DNA of 64,000 nt from Gracilariopsis chorda (Eukaryota; Rhodophyta; Florideophyceae; Gracilariales; Gracilariaceae): positions 1-64,000 of the forward strand of contig NBIV01000224.1 of the NCBI GenBank assembly GCA_003194525.1. Direction: 5' to 3'. This document shows, piece by piece, positions 54,160 through 64,000 of the stretch (the first letter of the stretch is position 1; each line of letters opens with the position of its first letter). Position numbers and translations under genes: made by a program. The notes below the pieces were generated by a model that saw only the letters and a program-made list of their open reading frames with translations, was not told where the DNA came from and searched no databases.

Positions 54160-54986
54160 GTATACCAAAGAAGTCAGATCTTCGTGCTTACAAACGGCGC
54201 GTCCTGAAGTTTGCTCTGTCAAGAAAACATTTTAGTATCTTGCCCGGGTGTGTCGGAGCACTTGACGGTACTCTTATTTTACTACAAAAACTGCTAAAAG
54301 ATCTTAATAGTCAGGAGTTCTACACTTGTAAGGGGGGTTTTCGAGTGCCTGTGCAGGCAATTTTTGACGATAAATACCGATTTGTGGTGTCATCGGCTAC
54401 TTGTGTGGGATCTACTGTGGATAGTGGTGCACTTTTGCCTTCGAACATTGGTAGGTTTCTACAAGAAGAAAGACTACCCAAAGGGTTTTGGATCGCTGCT
54501 GATGAAGCATATCGCTGCACTTACTTTGTGGTAACTCCAGCTGGGCGTTCGATGGCCAAGAGGTACCAGTACGGTTTTAATGTTTGCTTGTCATCTCATC
54601 GAGTTCACGTTGAGCAAGCGTTTGGACGGGTGAAGGGAGGATGGGGAGTTCTTTCGAGGCTTTTACAGTTTAACCTGCAGACTTCCTTAATTATTATCAA
54701 CATTACTATGAGATTGTAAAACCTCTGCCTCAATTGTGGAGATGCAAAGGAATTGAATGCGGCCTCTGGTTCGGTTCTTGAAACAGAGACACCAGAGTGG
54801 TTGGGACGATGGCAGACGTCATGCAAGAATGGGTTTGAATGCTTTTTGCATTTGCAAGGTGATGGTATGCTGTCTGATGTGAACGATTGTTCTATGTGCT
54901 CTTGGGGTTTTACATACAACTATCCTTTTACTCGCGTTCGACTCCGAATGATTAGAGAAGCGTATTATTTAGTTCGTCCTGCGTAG
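54160..54986 (+). pseudogene. PIF/Harbinger-type nuclease (HARBI1-like), broken
   Basis: The frame reads IPKKSDLRAYKRRVLKFAL, then GCVGALDGTLI (first Asp), AADEAYRCTYF (second Asp region) and VHVEQAFGRVKGGWGVL (Glu). This order is that of the DDE_Tnp_4 family used by Harbinger transposons. TAA at 54717-54719 replaces the His of the usual RLHN motif; the same frame then continues NLCLNCGDAKELN.. to 54986, so the stop is a mutation rather than the end. The 5' part is missing at the Tc1 insertion; whether coding sequence continues left of 52948 could not be shown. Confidence 0.8.
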
Positions 54987-55474
54987 AGGTTTACGATCTC
55001 AGATACTGAGGAGAAAATATGTGAGGGACGCTTAAGAACTCTGGCTTTAGCTTCAAGTTGATCATAAAAGCGGTTCGATACCACGTCCCCGCATGACACA
55101 CGATATTCTCTATACACGACACCGGAATCCTTGACACTCATGTCGAATCCAAGTCTGTCCAGCGCAGTCATTTTGCACACCTTTGGGTTGTGATCTCCCG
55201 AAAACACTTTGCACAAGCGTCTCACGTCTCCTGTCTTGTTTTCGTTGAGATTCTTGACAAAGACCGGTGCATCATGCGCCAAAGGGTCATCCTCTGCCTC
55301 AAAAAACCCGTTGACGTTGAACGATTGGGGTTGCGCTCCATAATTTGGGACAAAAACGATATCACGAAGAATCATTCTATGGAACTTGAAAAGGTCTGGG
55401 TACCGCAAAGCATTCGCGGCATGCAACTCGCCACCGAAAAGACCTGTGGTTGCATGACCATCCTGCTCTGTCAC
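54965..55474 (-). CDS. Hypothetical protein, 169 codons or more
   Basis: Open minus-strand frame containing LHAANALRYPDLFKFHRM, NVNGFFEAEDDP, PVFVKNLNENKTGDVRRL and VVYREYRVSCGDV. It stays open upstream toward 55540 without a clear ATG, so the start is unknown. I recognise no family. It overlaps the end of the Harbinger remnant on the other strand by about 20 bases. Confidence 0.3.
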   Translation of the reverse strand: MTEQDGHATTGLFGGELHAANALRYPDLFKFHRMILRDIVFVPNYGAQPQSFNVNGFFEAEDDPLAHDAPVFVKNLNENKTGDVRRLCKVFSGDHNPKVCKMTALDRLGFDMSVKDSGVVYREYRVSCGDVVSNRFYDQLEAKARVLKRPSHIFSSVSEIVNLYAGRTK

Positions 55475-55539
55475 ACACTGTGCATGAATGTCATGGTTGC
55501 TCTCTCTCTCTCTGTTTACGAACGAGTAACATCAATTCT

Positions 55540-56070
55540 ATGTTAGCCCGGGGGTTTGCTAAGGACCCCTACAACCTATAACGCGTTCTTCGTACGATAG
55601 CTATTAGCTACAACCCGGAGTCGTGCTACACACACTGGGTTACTACTATACTAAGAATGCATTAGGTGTCTAGGCGTGTTCAACCGCAGAATCGTTTCGT
55701 TTCCGAGGACTGTTGCCTTCTTCATTCCACCATTTCATTCAACCTCTAGAGGTCCTCGGGTAAGGGGCACACCACGACAAGGCGATTCGCATGTACCACG
55801 TTGGCCGCCAAGAAACCATTGACGACATCCTTTCCGCCCAATCCTCATTTCAGCGGCAAGATCGGGGGTAAGAACCGGCGCGTAACCTGCTGCGGCGTCT
55901 GATCCAAGTGTAGATCCTCCGAGAAAACCCTGGAAAAAACCCCGGTCCAGAGGCTCCTTTGGAGCTCTTCCTTCGAGGGAAAAATTCAGGGAAACAGCGG
56001 CTGGATCTTCTTCCGGTAGCGGGCCCGTGACCGACTGCGTACGTGCAGTTACGCGGGTGACTTTTCAAGA
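55540..56070. other. Intergenic, no gene seen
   Basis: Overlapping short ORFs in all frames; no motif recognised. A CT-repeat lies at about 55500-55512 just before it. Confidence 0.3.
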
Positions 56071-56964
56071 CTACTCACCCAGGTCCGCGAGGGCAACTGG
56101 CAAGCTGACCGGTTGCTTGGGCGAGTTTAACGACCTTCCGGGTCCCATGGTTGCTTCATCACGCCGTTGTTCATCTTTGATCTGCCTTGCTATAGCAAGA
56201 CAAGCTTTGGTTTCTAAAAAACAGGACGTCATTGAATTAATTTCCTTGTCTAGTCCGTCACCAACCTGAGAGAGTTGAGCGTGGCTCAAATCTGCTAGTC
56301 GCACATCAGCACCCAGAGAGGGTTTTGCATCGTTTAGCACGTCAATTTATAGCCTTCATGGTCCTCTGTCAAAAAGAAGGATCGCTTACAGACACCCGTC
56401 TGGAGCATTTTGTGGATAAAGGGCTCGAAAGTTTGGGCGTGTCTTTCTGTTCTCTCCTTTCAAACTATCTTTACCACGTATCAGATCTTCTGTTCCCCAT
56501 TCAATGTATTCCAGATTCATACGTCGTCTTTCGCTAAGCCATGCAATGTTTCTGTGTGATAAGGCAGCCACTTCAGCCTTCAGACCACCTGCCGTCTGCC
56601 GTCTTTCCCGCCTATGGATCCTGGTCAAACTCCATCCTTGAAAGACATTAGCCTCTCTGTCCGCTCCCAAGTTACATGGTGATGCCTTGTTTCGACCTGG
56701 ATAACGAGAGGCATTGTCAAAAATTTCTCTAATCATGTAAGATGCCAAAAATTGGGCGCGTGAACGATCTGTTGCTGAACTCCTTGGTTCCGACTTATCA
56801 TGCCGAATATCACCTTGGTTTCGGTTGAGTCTGTCAGCCCCCGACGTGTTCATGCAGAACTGCTGAAAGCATCCAAAACTTGTCAGGCCTCCACCTATTT
56901 CGAACTTGTTTGGAGAATTTTTGTACGATATGCAACTGCACAAGCGCATGAGCTGTTTCTTCAC
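56071..56964 (-). pseudogene. Decayed ORF pair, unknown product
   Basis: Two minus-strand pieces, 56964-56386 (about 192 codons, with SRAQFLASYMIREIFDNASRY) and 56340-56071 (with LSQVGDGLDKEINSMTSCFL), look like parts of one helical, charged protein. A stop and a short gap separate them. No domain recognised. Confidence 0.3.
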
Positions 56965-57043
56965 GGTGGTATAGCCGGCGTAAGAAGCCCATTCTGTGTC
57001 CTAGTTTTCTTTCGTTTTCAAGTTTCTGGAGATTAACATGAGA

Positions 57044-58602
57044 TCAGTAATTGCTTGCGTTGGCAATTGTGAGGTGACGACATCCCATAGCACACCAAAT
57101 GAGAAGCGATTGTGTTTGGTAGTGGCGGTGTGTGAAAAGGGCGCAAATAAAGTGTAACCAAGTCGGATAAATCAAAGCCAGGGGGTTTGCAGCAAGGCTC
57201 TCATGAGCATTGGGGGGAGAGTGAAAGTTGGGATGCTCGGCAATGAGAGAGAGAAGAAAGCGTTTCCACGCACGCTTCCTTCCCTGCGGCGGCGCAGTGG
57301 TGATACTGAGAATGTTTTCGAGTCGGCTCACCCTCAACAGAGATTTTGACAAGTCTTGGTCAGTATCAGCGAGAAGTATGAAGGGTACGTCTTAAGCTTG
57401 AGCAACAATGGCCTTCAAGGCTGGCTCCACTTCAGACTTGTCGCACGGCTTGTCAAATTCATCCAGGCAGATGGGCTTTGACAGAGGCAGTTTTAAGAGC
57501 GCTGTTATATGAATAACGCACATGAGGACCTGTCAATTTCGGGAAGAACCTTGTAAATAAGACAGCTCCGCGTTTGGTAACTGCTGATGAAAAGGATTCC
57601 CGTGGGGTGTGTGTTGAGCAGCTTTTGGAATTCCTTTTCGCGCGAGGAACGCAGTTGTACGGCTCATCCATCTTGAGCTTTCTAGGAGCCGTCCATTGGG
57701 GCATAGCGATGCGATCTATGCACCTCATTTCGTCTACGAAAAATTTGGACTTTGCGTACGGAGTGACCCCGTCTTTGGTCGGTTGGACAGCCGCGTTGAT
57801 GCAACCTGCCGACGGGCTTGCGTTGCTCAACACCCACTTTCTTTGCAGCTTATGCATATGAATATATTCGTTTCGGAGTGCCGGGCAGCGCGCCGCCATG
57901 ATACCTGCGTCTGAGAGGCCCGTTGTAGATTGCGGCCATAGGTGGGTGTGGCGTGAGTAACCTGGAGATGAAACGAAAGCTTCCAGAAGCCCAATCTCTG
58001 CAACCACTGATGCAAAATGGCGATGAAGTTGAGGTGAAGTGCCAGTGAAACGGGTGAGATATTGGTTCTAGGTGGGATGCTGTAGGCTAGCCCATACAGC
58101 TTCTAAAGTTTTAATAAAGCATGCAGATGGGCAACAGGAACGACAGAGAGGATGAGGCGATGACTTTTCTTTAAGCGCTTGGGCCTTCGATTTGAAGGGG
58201 ATGAAAAGGGTGGTGGCAAAGCGCTGGAATGGAAATCAAGGTCATGAATGATGTTCGTGGCGTCGTTGGTGTCGTGCAGTTGACAAGGAGATTGGCAAAT
58301 GATTCTCCAGCCTTGGCCGCTAACACATCGGTGAAGTTCTCACTAACATAGGCAACTTTGAGCTTATGTCCGGTTTGCAAGTCGTCCTAAACGACCGTTT
58401 GGTAGTTTTTATAGTCTCCAGGGTGCTTGAAGTCGATTATGACTCCATCTAAGATGGGTCTGCCGTGTTCTCTTGTTTGGGTCTGTCGTGTTCCCTTGTT
58501 TTCTTCTGCAGAATAATTCAAGGGTACTTGTCGAGAGATACGCTTTCCAGCGTGTCGTTGGCGCTGTACACGATAATGTGGCACTTTGAATCTGCCGCGC
58601 AA
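57044..58602 (-). pseudogene. Decayed coding region, unknown product
   Basis: Successive minus-strand pieces appear in one direction. 58602-58387 ends ILDGVIIDFKHPGDYKNYQ; 58386-58171 contains LKVAYVSENFTDVLAAKAGE; 58007-57459 contains KFFVDEMRCIDRIAMPQW; about 57480-57370 reads KPICLDEFDKPCDKSEVEPA; and 57352-57044 contains LLRVSRLENIL. Segments like CLDEFDKPCDKSEVE recall P-loop ATPase regions, but no Walker A motif was found, so I make no assignment. Confidence 0.3.
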
Positions 58603-58761
58603 TCAGACGGAATATGGACAGAAACACATCAATGACTCAAGTTTACGAATGGAACAAATGAGGGAAATGAATCTCTACCCATTTTCAGGATTCATTCTCA
58701 TCGGCGTCACAAAGGCGCGTTGTATCCTCTCAATCTGTTTCTCCCAACCCTTTTTATGCGT

Positions 58762-59495
58762 TCAATCTTTCAACCTAGCTTCCACAAAAGCAAATTCGTC
58801 CAGCAGCTTCGTCCTGTTCCCGATATGAGTCACAGCAGACGCCGATTGCTCAGCAGCAACCCTTGAGCTTTCCATATCTCCTTCCACCCCGTCTGCCTGT
58901 TCCTCAAGCTTAAAATAGCTACTGGTTGACTCAAATAAATTCATACTCGCGTCTTGAAATTCCGCAGAGGAACGCTTCTTAGATTGCGACTTTGATCAAG
59001 ATACACCACCTGCAGCGCCATAGGCAACACTATCGTACTCTCCAGCTCCTCTTTCATGACTAAAGCTACCCCAATAATCAACAAATCGTTCCGGGTATCG
59101 TAGAAGATCTTCGTCCTCCCTGGAAGTCCCCAAACCAAACATTACCACTCCAATAGTAACGCAATTTTTATCTCGCTTGCTTAGCTTATAAAATCTTCTT
59201 CTAACCTCCGTATCCATAATTTACTTGACATTGGGATTGTTTTGGCCATTCTTCTTATATTTTGCAATCGAAAGTGACGATAAAGCACGAGATTCATTCC
59301 ATACGGCTCTAAGGTACGCACCATGGCGTAATAAATTGGGGGGGACTTGGAAGAAATCGATTCGTCCAAAAGGTGCACAAGAGCTTCTGTTGGACGAATT
59401 GTGTCATCATTGTAACGCTTTTCAATGACATTGACCCATGAGTCCGTTGGTTTCACTTTCATATCCAAATTGGCTCTTTTATTGAGAGTTTGCAA
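58762..59495 (-). pseudogene. Decayed coding region, unknown product
   Basis: Minus-strand pieces 59495-59181 (DSWVNVIEKRYNDDTIRPTE) and 59217-58996 (KNCVTIGVVMFGLGTSRE) are followed by 58944-58762 (SSYFKLEEQADGVEGDMESS). They form a charged, helical series separated by stops. The last piece runs on past a stop into KGWEKQIERIQ. It lies upstream of, and in the same direction as, the preceding decayed region and may be its 5' part. Confidence 0.3.
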
Positions 59496-59763
59496 CGTTG
59501 GAAAACGCAGAGCAACACTCTACATCATCCCAAATCAGCACCACTAACCGCACAAACTTTAGTACTGTGAAATGTTTTTGTTTAACATTCTTCGCGACCT
59601 GCTTGTACTTACGTCCTTCATCGGCTTCAAGGCTAATTTCCGTAGACCTCGACGTTCTGCGTTTATTAAACAGAGTTAAAGAACATTTTCAAGGACTAGT
59701 AACCTTTCGTTTGAAGGGTTGGCTTGTGGGTTTTTCTAAGGCGTAAATAATTCTCCAAAGCGC

Positions 59764-60351
59764 TTGATTCTTTTCGTGGCATCTGCGGATGGCATCATAG
59801 CGATATTGCTCAACGCAAACATGCAAAAAATTGAAAGAGATGACGATATAACTACCTATCGCTTCAAGAACTGGGTATACTCCAACTGTTTTCCTTTCAT
59901 TACTTTAATTACGGTCGATAATTGTTGGGTCTCACATTTCTCGTACATGAAGCACATTATTTGTGCAATAAGAAAGGGTTTGCCAAATGAACTGGTTAGA
60001 AAGTGGTCACCGACATTCCAGAACTTCAAAATATTACGTAGCGTTTCGGCAGATTGGATGCAGAGAAAAACGTACTTTTTGTACATTTTAGAATCTCTGA
60101 TCGGCTTAGAACTTGAGGAAGGAGCGCTCGCCATGAGGGTTTTGCTAAAATCGCCTCAAAAACTCAGGATATCTTCAAAAATGCGCAACGTTGCGCAAAA
60201 GAGGAAACACTTACGAAAAGTTGTAGATGGCGCGCCAGTGACGGGAGGACAGGGAGCGAAGAACAACAAGTGTGCGAACGTAGCGTCACGTCAACGAAAG
60301 TATACTACACCCGCTACTGCTACCGGAAAAGACTGCATTTTGCGTGTCATA
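59764..60351 (+). CDS. Hypothetical ORF cut by Tc1-like element
   Basis: Open frame of about 200 codons that runs into the left end of the Tc1-like element at 60352. It contains two hydrophobic stretches and a basic C-terminus. There is no homology I recognise; it could be a chance ORF. Confidence 0.2.
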
Positions 60352-62220
60352 AACTCCACGAAATTCAAATAAGTCCAGTTGATCGCCGGCCTAGCTCGCG
60401 AAGAGCAAGGCAGGTCAAAGTCGAAGAAGTAGCTCATAGAAAGTGGAGTAGAGTAGAATTCAAAGTGATAATACCAAATAACAAAGTAAAACTCAAACAA
60501 AAACAACTTTAGGATTTATTATATGAAATTTACCATAAATACACGAAAAGAAATAAGTCCAAAAAGGACTTCTTAGCCAAAACAACACATTCAGTAGCCT
60601 GATGGCCCACCAATTGCCTCCAGCACACACTGTGATAAGTTGTGCATGTGTCTAATTGACAGAAGACGTTGTAATTGAACATGAGCGCAGATCCGAATTG
60701 ATCATAGCACGACGCGATAGCTGACAACGTGAAAGGTCAGACAGAAGACGCTTATGCGATGAAAGAAAGGGCGCGTGCATATGATATAAGAGGAGCAGAG
60801 ATGCGCGACGTAAAGAAAGGAGAGGGCCAAGAGAGAACGAGGGCGGACTCCGAGCATTTGTGCTTTGTACAGTGTCCTTAGATTAAATATTCTCCCGAGC
60901 AATTGAAACGACGACTTTACAAACCACACACACAGTAGACGGTTATTGAAAGAACGGTAAAGATTCCTTATAAAAGCTTCTTCGTTATTATTCCAAACTG
61001 ATTCAATCTTTGCACCAAGCTCTTCTATGGTTTCAAACTGCTTGAAACCCTGGCACACATCTCGAACCATAGTACCCCAGACATTTTTGATTAAATTTAG
61101 GTCCGGAATATGAGCAGGCCACTGTAGAAAATCCACCTCCTTGCTTGCTATCCACTCTTTTGTGACCTTAGAACGATGAATAGAAGCCCCATCATGAACC
61201 AAAGTCCAATTTTCTCCCAGTGTTTCCGCAGCAAACGGTAAAAGGTTCTCGTCAAGTAGTTTCACATAGTCATTAGAGTTCTGATTACCATTTAGTTCCA
61301 CTACCTGCAAAGCACCATAGTAAGAAATGGCTCCGCAAACCATTACAGATCCTCCTCCCATGTTTCGTTTAGAAAACCACCTCGGTTCAGTTGGTAGATC
61401 ATGCCAATACATGCAATTGCCATCGGGTCCATCCAATGTAAACTTTTCTTCATCCGTGATAATAACATTCTTCCACTCAATAGCTTCTGATTGAAGGTAC
61501 TTTCTGGAAAATTCCATTCTTTGAAGGTTTTGTGAAGCCTTCATGTATGGATCCTTCATTATTTTCTTGTACTTCAGGTGAGAGAAATTTTGAAGTATTT
61601 GCTAAACACGACGGGTTGTGACCGGTAGTTGCATGTCACGACGTATGCCATTGACACTAAACTCACCAGTCAGGGCCTTTCGAATGATTCGACGCTCCGT
61701 TTTTTTCGTAAGCTTACGGTTGTTAGCTCTTTAATATTTGCGTGTGAATTTGTTGAAGTTGTTCAGAACTTTTTAACAGCATTCCTGGATCGACCGACAG
61801 CATCAGCAATTTTTTGTTCGCTGAGTTGTTCATGTCGTAAGGCTAGAATGATGCATTTTTTTCTGTCAGTTAGCGCTTCACCGCGAGGCATTATTTGTAA
61901 CGCGGTTTTTAAAGTTCTTGTTCAAGAACTGTTTAGCATGGCTTTGTTGTTGTGGTAGCCGTTTTTTTGTTCAGATACGACAACAAAAGGCGCCAAAACA
62001 CATTAAAGAACTTTTTGGATTTATTGAATTTCGTGGATTTATTTTATATTTCACGTACAAAAGTGTGTACAAGTGTGTTGTATAGTTTAGGGTGCATGCT
62101 TTAGCTGTTCTGCTAAGTAAAATACACCAGTCGCTATATGTTACCGCACTTATTCCTCCTCCACAGGCCTTGCTCAGCAAGGCAGGCGTTTTGGTGGATT
62201 TATTTGAATTTCGGTGAGTG
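60352..62220 (-). mobile_element. Tc1-like transposon, 1.87 kb, IR/DR type
   Basis: Flanked by TA (60350-60351 and 62221-62222). The ends are inverted repeats sharing GAAATTCAAATAA and further pairing inward. A related inner repeat lies at about 60536-60567 and, inverted, at 62011-62042, roughly 180 bases from each end, giving an IR/DR arrangement. The transposase is on the minus strand. Repeats are more diverged than in the element at 41805, so this copy is older. Confidence 0.8.
60900..61891 (-). pseudogene. Tc1-like transposase, broken, catalytic Glu lost
   Basis: ATG at 61889-61891 starts MPRGEALTDRKKCIILALRH, a helix-turn-helix. After a frameshift near 61760, RANNRKLTKKTERRIIRKAL continues to a stop near 61601, and from about 61559 the DDE domain is open. 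It shows TDEEKFTLDGPDG (first Asp), GGGSVMVCGAISYYG and LVHDGASIHRSK (second Asp). The motif DLNPIENVWG reads DLNLIKNVWG, so the catalytic Glu is Lys. Inactive by three independent defects. The open frame runs on to 60702 past the family's usual end. Confidence 0.85.
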
Positions 62221-62222
62221 TA

Positions 62223-63269
62223 AGACGCAATGTGACGACAAGGTAGATTCAATCCCTGTGATTGAATCTAGCATGATTTGGTTTCTATTCAACATTCAAA
62301 AACTTTTTCAAAACGTTTTCTATCGCTTGAATAGTAGAGTAGGACGCACCCCCTTCTACATTGTGCAAAAAGCTTCGGATGCTCGTAGACTGCCCTTTAG
62401 AGGGTTCGTTTAGGATTAAATAGCTCTACATTGACCAAGGCTACATGGCCTCAAACGGAGAGAAAGACGCAGTCTTTAAGAGTGCTGCGTGTATTTAATG
62501 TTGTTTCGCGGACTGTACCCATTCTGATTCGAGAACCAGGTTCGGTTTACCGATTCCGTGTTGCTCCGAGATGCAGAACAAGCAATCGTAACTATGAGTG
62601 TGCGAAGCACCTTCACGTGTTGCGATCAGCAGCTACGTGTACCGCAACAGAAAGAACACGCGAAGATGGCGCCAGCGATCGTGAACCTCGAAAGTTGGAA
62701 AGAGCGCTCTGAGACAGGAAACTAGGTGACAATCGATAAGGTTGCGCACTGTTTGTGGAGATGCAGCGTTGTCTCGAAACAATGGGTTGATGAGAGGATG
62801 TTACTCTCGTTCTACATCACAAAACCGTTCTCTCACGATTGCTTGGCGCAGAATTTTTGATGGGCCTTGCTGGATCTGCCATGATTGAGCTGAAGCTGGA
62901 AGCGATGCATTTAGGAGAGCTTGTGTACACGGCATAGTCATTCGTGAATACCGTGAATGTTGTATCGGCAAGTTGCGAATAGCAAGACAGCTTCTCAGCA
63001 ACTCACCGTAGCGACAAGACGCAGGGTGGTTGATGAGTTGTTGAATGGGGATATTCCACACCCGCTAATAAGCGGCGACACGGCACGGTAGCTACCCGAT
63101 GCAGACGTTTTAACGGATGAGCAAAGAAAAGAGAGAGGATAGGCGTTTCCATGGCACGATGGGGGGGCCTGACAAACGGCAGATCAATCAAAAGAACAAA
63201 GGTTGCAAAGTCACGGGGAGGAGGAGGTGGGTGGGTGATTGGGGAAAGACTGATACAGAGGGCAACGAG
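62223..63269. other. Intergenic, 3' side of the kinase gene
   Basis: No supported gene. A perfect 11-bp hairpin, TAGATTCAATC (62244-62254) with 62260-62270, lies just outside the Tc1-like element. Small ORFs at 62431-62712 and 62801-63061 are unassigned. Confidence 0.35.
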
Positions 63270-64000
63270 TCATGTAATATGTTGACTGGCGCCACTGCTA
63301 GACGAGATGATGCTACCCAACATGGAAGCTCTCTTTCGGTCGTCAACGCCCCACTTGCCAAGAATCTTAGCGGTATGCTTTTCATCGGTGTCAATGACCC
63401 ACAACTTGGCGGCCCATTGAACGCCCTGTACTTCGACAATGATACAATCCGGGGTGGTATGTTTCACTTCATTAGCCTTACACAGCGCAATCATAATGGA
63501 GCAGTCCTTCGCGGCGGCGGCCTGCAAGAAACCGGAGAGCAAATGCACGGCTGTAGTGACGGGTAAGGTTCGGGCGGCTTTTACGGCCGAATTGTACTGC
63601 GCGTCGTCGTGCAGTTGGGCGGCTTGCTGCGAGCTCTTGTAGGTGATTTCGTCGAGATGCGGAATTGCATGGTAGGTGTACAGCGATTTGCGGAGTAGTT
63701 TCGTGGCTTGTTGTTCTCCGACGCGACGGATTAGGTGACGCATGATGATTTCGGCGCCCATGTTGTCGATGAGATCGGCGGATTGAATGGCGACGATTCC
63801 CTGGGCGCAGGCGTTGTCGATGACGATTGCGTGGGCGGCGGCTCGAAGTTCAGAGAGATGGTGTTCGGGATTGCAGGGCTCCCCTGCACGGAAGACACGG
63901 AGACCGCGCGAGTTGTCGGTGAGGAGACTGGAGATGGCACTTGAGACGGTTGGAATGTCGTCGCAGAGGAGGTGAGAAGGGATGTACGGGCGGTGAGGCA
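63270..64000 (-). CDS. IPK1: Inositol-pentakisphosphate 2-kinase-like, C-terminal part
   Basis: Minus-strand frame open from the right window edge to TGA at 63270-63272, about 242 codons, with no stop; the 5' part lies outside the window. Visible features are LRVFRAGEP, then GIVAIQSADLIDNMGAEIIMRHL, then AAAAKDCSIMIALC and QWAAKLWVIDTDEKHTAKILGKW. AKDCSIMI and the later V-I-D-x-D-x-K block with a hydrophobic-Lys-W end match the C-terminal half of the Ipk1 family, in which these residues help bind substrate and nucleotide. The enzyme phosphorylates inositol pentakisphosphate at position 2 to give phytate (InsP6), important for mRNA export and phosphate storage. No intron is evident. Assignment rests on short motifs. 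Confidence 0.7.
   Translation of the reverse strand, partial: PHRPYIPSHLLCDDIPTVSSAISSLLTDNSRGLRVFRAGEPCNPEHHLSELRAAAHAIVIDNACAQGIVAIQSADLIDNMGAEIIMRHLIRRVGEQQATKLLRKSLYTYHAIPHLDEITYKSSQQAAQLHDDAQYNSAVKAARTLPVTTAVHLLSGFLQAAAAKDCSIMIALCKANEVKHTTPDCIIVEVQGVQWAAKLWVIDTDEKHTAKILGKWGVDDRKRASMLGSIISSSSGASQHIT

Noticed and set aside
57370-57480. P-loop ATPase or Crinkler/RHS-like origin for the 56-59.5 kb decayed region
   Set aside because: CLDEFDKPC is suggestive, but no Walker A motif or other defining motif could be located.

Overview
This is a eukaryotic nuclear window. It holds one intact conserved gene, the 5'-truncated end of a second, and about 60 kb of mostly decayed mobile elements. The conserved gene is an intronless, nuclear-encoded mitochondrial ATP synthase alpha subunit with a transit peptide (39095-40750, minus). 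At the right edge is the C-terminal part of an inositol-pentakisphosphate 2-kinase-like gene (63270-64000, minus). Intronless genes, a nuclear ATP1 and dense Copia, CACTA, Mutator, Harbinger and Tc1 relics fit a red alga such as a florideophyte. That assignment is inference; a fungus or other protist cannot be excluded from sequence alone.

Layout. 1-6.4 kb: a CACTA/EnSpm-like element with a Tnp2-type transposase (two in-frame stops) and a divergently transcribed partner ORF. 6.8-7.6 kb: a roughly 246-bp tandem repeat. 7.6-25.8 kb: nested and tandem Ty1/Copia-like retrotransposons (called A to F here) in both orientations, with seven recognisable LTRs. Their primer-binding sites match the anticodon arm of initiator tRNA-Met rather than a tRNA 3' end. 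25.8-27.6 kb: a Ty3-like gag fragment and a broken C2H2 zinc-finger gene. 28.3-31.0 kb: a non-coding array of several different foldback modules. 31.7-37.1 kb: two near-identical 1.4-kb inverted arms around a 2.3-kb core of broken Pro-rich ORFs. 38-41.3 kb: ATP1 with perfect hairpins on both sides. 41.8-43.4 kb: an almost intact Tc1-like transposon with an IR/DR-style terminus. 44.9-50.1 kb: a decayed Ulp1-like protease and a FAR1/MULE-type transposase. 50.5-55 kb: Tc1 fragments, a 1.2-kb Tc1 copy, and a Harbinger nuclease. 55-60 kb: decayed ORFs of unknown origin. 60.35-62.2 kb: another IR/DR-type Tc1 element. 62.2-64 kb: flank and the kinase.

Most working parts here belong to transposition, and nearly all are broken by stops, frameshifts or lost catalytic residues. 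The least explained structures are the 28.3-31.0 kb foldback array, in which stem sequences change between copies while pairing is kept, and the inverted arms, whose identity changes abruptly. All coordinates and identities were read by eye; no alignment or folding program was run.
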